Part shown: piece after piece, positions 62,774 through 64,000 of the stretch
Position numbering within the stretch: position 1 is the first letter of the stretch
Layout of the letters: each line of letters starts with the position of its first letter
Assembly: GCA_965249215.1 (NCBI GenBank)
Contig: CBDFLN010000002.1
Span: forward strand, 1,488,001-1,552,000
Direction: 5' to 3'
Length of the DNA: 64,000 bases
Source: G963667675 sp965249215
Lineage (GTDB): Bacteria > Chloroflexota > Dehalococcoidia > Lucifugimonadales > UBA3495
The notes under the pieces: model-generated
The model's input: only the letters and a program-made list of their open reading frames with translations
Databases searched by the model: none
Told to the model about the DNA's origin: nothing
Translations under genes and position numbers: made by a program

Positions 62774-64000
62774 GGGCGCCTCTCATACAACAGGATTTTG
62801 CCGTTTACTACAGAGGCGAGCTTTAGGCTAGGATCATGGCCTTTGATGGAGTGGATTGCTGTTCCGGGCTGTAGGAGGGCGGCATCGCCGTCCTGGGCCT
62901 GATACCCCATCGGCAGTTCAATGTTGCAGCTTAGACAGAAAGCTACGCGATATACAACCAGACCGAGGTCGGACTGGTCTAGCTCCCTTTCTCCATTTGA
63001 TACGCTATCACCGCGTTTAGACGCCCGACCGTATGAGGCACCCCCGAAGTGGAACCCGTCGACCCAGGTCGTGATGGGGTCCCTTATCAGGACCCACTCG
63101 TGGCCTAGACTTCGCCGTATCTTTTTCATTGAGTCGCCGTCTTTCAACGTCGCGTCAAGCAAATCGCCATCAACCACTGGGGAATCGTGCCGCTCTAACA
63201 TCTTGCCTTCCCGATCGAGTACAACTTGAGCGCCTGACCCCACGTGGGTAACGTATGCGATGCGGCCGCGATTCGGATCGTCGGCGAAGGCGACCACAAC
63301 TCCGTTATCGAGGTCGAGCCGAATGTGTTCCGGCGCCTTGGAAGCGCTGCCTGGCATGATGGGCTCAGGGGTTGGCGTTTGGGATGGCGTTGAGGGTCGA
63401 GAGCCACCTGGCGTCCCCAACAGGGGAGTGTTCGTGTAACTGCGGCCGTAAGCGGAGCCGGTGTCAGCATCGAAGGCCACCAGACCAATGGAAAAGTCCT
63501 GCCGTTTGTCCTCAGGCACGATGCCAGCGTCGCGCCAGGAGCCTTGGGCCTCGACCACCCAGACCAACGGGTCTGAGGACAGGGACCGTGCCGACCCTAT
63601 CATCGCCTGGAACTCGCTCCTGCGCATCAGCCGCACAACCGGCGAGTGGGGCTTGCCGGTGGCTACGATCTCGGGCATGGCGAAGCTCAGGTACGCTAGG
63701 CCCAGCCGAGCGGCCAACCGTTCCGAGGTTCTCAGCCCCCCGTTGGTCGCCACGGGCCGCTGGTCTTCCGGGAGTGCGCTCCACACAGAATACGTGACGG
63801 ACGGGTCCGTCATGATGCCCCGCGAGAGCTCTCCTGATTCAAGCCAGAACAGCCGCGCAGCCGATGTGCCATCGACCAGCCGGAAGCTGAGCACATAGCG
63901 CGGGCCTTCATGGTCGCGGTTCCCCTGATTCACGGGCGACTCTAGCACCATATTGACCAAGCGCTCAATGGCACGGTCTCCGTCTATTGCTCCGAGGACC
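62770..64000 (-). CDS. Uncharacterised exported-type protein, 5' end outside the window
   Basis: The frame is open to the window edge and keeps sensible sequence upstream of the first in-frame ATG (VLGAIDGDRAIERLVNMVLE), so the N-terminus is missing. About 410 residues are visible. They include VLSFRLVDGTSAARLFWLES, two P/T-rich linker parts (GTPGGSRPSTPSQTPTPEP) and a C-terminal domain with a CLSC pair. No family recognised. The stop overlaps the start of the downstream lipoprotein gene by 4 bases, so they share an operon. Confidence 0.55.
   Translation of the reverse strand, partial: VLGAIDGDRAIERLVNMVLESPVNQGNRDHEGPRYVLSFRLVDGTSAARLFWLESGELSRGIMTDPSVTYSVWSALPEDQRPVATNGGLRTSERLAARLGLAYLSFAMPEIVATGKPHSPVVRLMRRSEFQAMIGSARSLSSDPLVWVVEAQGSWRDAGIVPEDKRQDFSIGLVAFDADTGSAYGRSYTNTPLLGTPGGSRPSTPSQTPTPEPIMPGSASKAPEHIRLDLDNGVVVAFADDPNRGRIAYVTHVGSGAQVVLDREGKMLERHDSPVVDGDLLDATLKDGDSMKKIRRSLGHEWVLIRDPITTWVDGFHFGGASYGRASKRGDSVSNGERELDQSDLGLVVYRVAFCLSCNIELPMGYQAQDGDAALLQPGTAIHSIKGHDPSLKLASVVNGKILLYERRP

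Noticed and set aside
1..64000. CRISPR array, rRNA or tRNA genes
   Set aside because: No regularly spaced repeats, rRNA segments or complete cloverleaf were found by eye; a tRNAscan and CRISPR search would settle it.

Overview
The window is GC-rich bacterial chromosomal DNA. Gene content and style suggest a member of the Chloroflexota, probably Dehalococcoidia-like: atpZ-atpB order, an rsmD-coaD-coiled-coil cluster, a caa3 oxidase cluster with CtaG, a fused 2-hydroxyacyl-CoA dehydratase activase pair, many T/P-rich lipoproteins, and a Gram-positive-type LexA box. There is no 16S gene or other marker here that would settle the taxonomy. I found no rRNA, convincing tRNA or CRISPR array.

Layout. 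1-8150 is mostly housekeeping: the start of the ATP synthase operon (atpZ, atpB), a DUF151 nuclease, the rsmD-coaD-coiled-coil operon, divergent ribF-tyrS, and a B12 acyl-CoA mutase large subunit whose active-site residues look like isobutyryl-CoA mutase rather than methylmalonyl-CoA mutase. 8160-18052 holds an EF-G-like paralogue, an orphan xanthine-dehydrogenase-family large subunit, a sugar-nucleotide epimerase next to a lipoprotein cyclophilin, a membrane-anchored MA-type metallopeptidase and a luciferase-like flavin oxidoreductase. 18386-24914 is a respiratory locus: caa3 cytochrome c oxidase subunits II, I, III, then a subunit IV fused to an azurin-like cupredoxin, facing ctaG and a YtkA/FixH-like gene. 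25211-31662 is a TetR-type regulator followed by a large double activase and its dehydratase-like partner, closed by a strong terminator. 31776-34960 holds an SDR, a GatC/AtzG-like small protein with its amidase, and a macro-domain protein.

34961-46997 is an insertion-rich accessory zone. Three apparently identical 1719-bp IS1380-family elements, all in the same orientation and each with its own 5-bp target duplication, alternate with a TIR/NDT-like coiled-coil protein, a DUF3179 lipoprotein carrying an in-frame UGA exactly at a conserved cysteine, a small DUF5678-like protein, a HicAB module and a SAM hydroxide adenosyltransferase. REP-like repeats are scattered here. 47091-55031 looks like part of an integrated mobile element: a large serine recombinase, VapBC, a replication-relaxation protein and a VirD4/TraD-type ATPase form one overlapping gene train, headed by a 30-codon ORF and a LexA-type box, with a divergent HTH/coiled-coil gene on the other side. 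55101-64000 is a minus-strand series of large secreted or lipid-anchored proteins of unknown function; two share an N-terminal domain and two carry fibronectin-III-like segments.

Several genes are interrupted: the TetR 5' end (TGA), the activase (-1), DUF3179 (TGA) and an FN3 lipoprotein (-1). The two frameshifts sit next to G runs, so base-level errors must be ruled out before reading them as biology.
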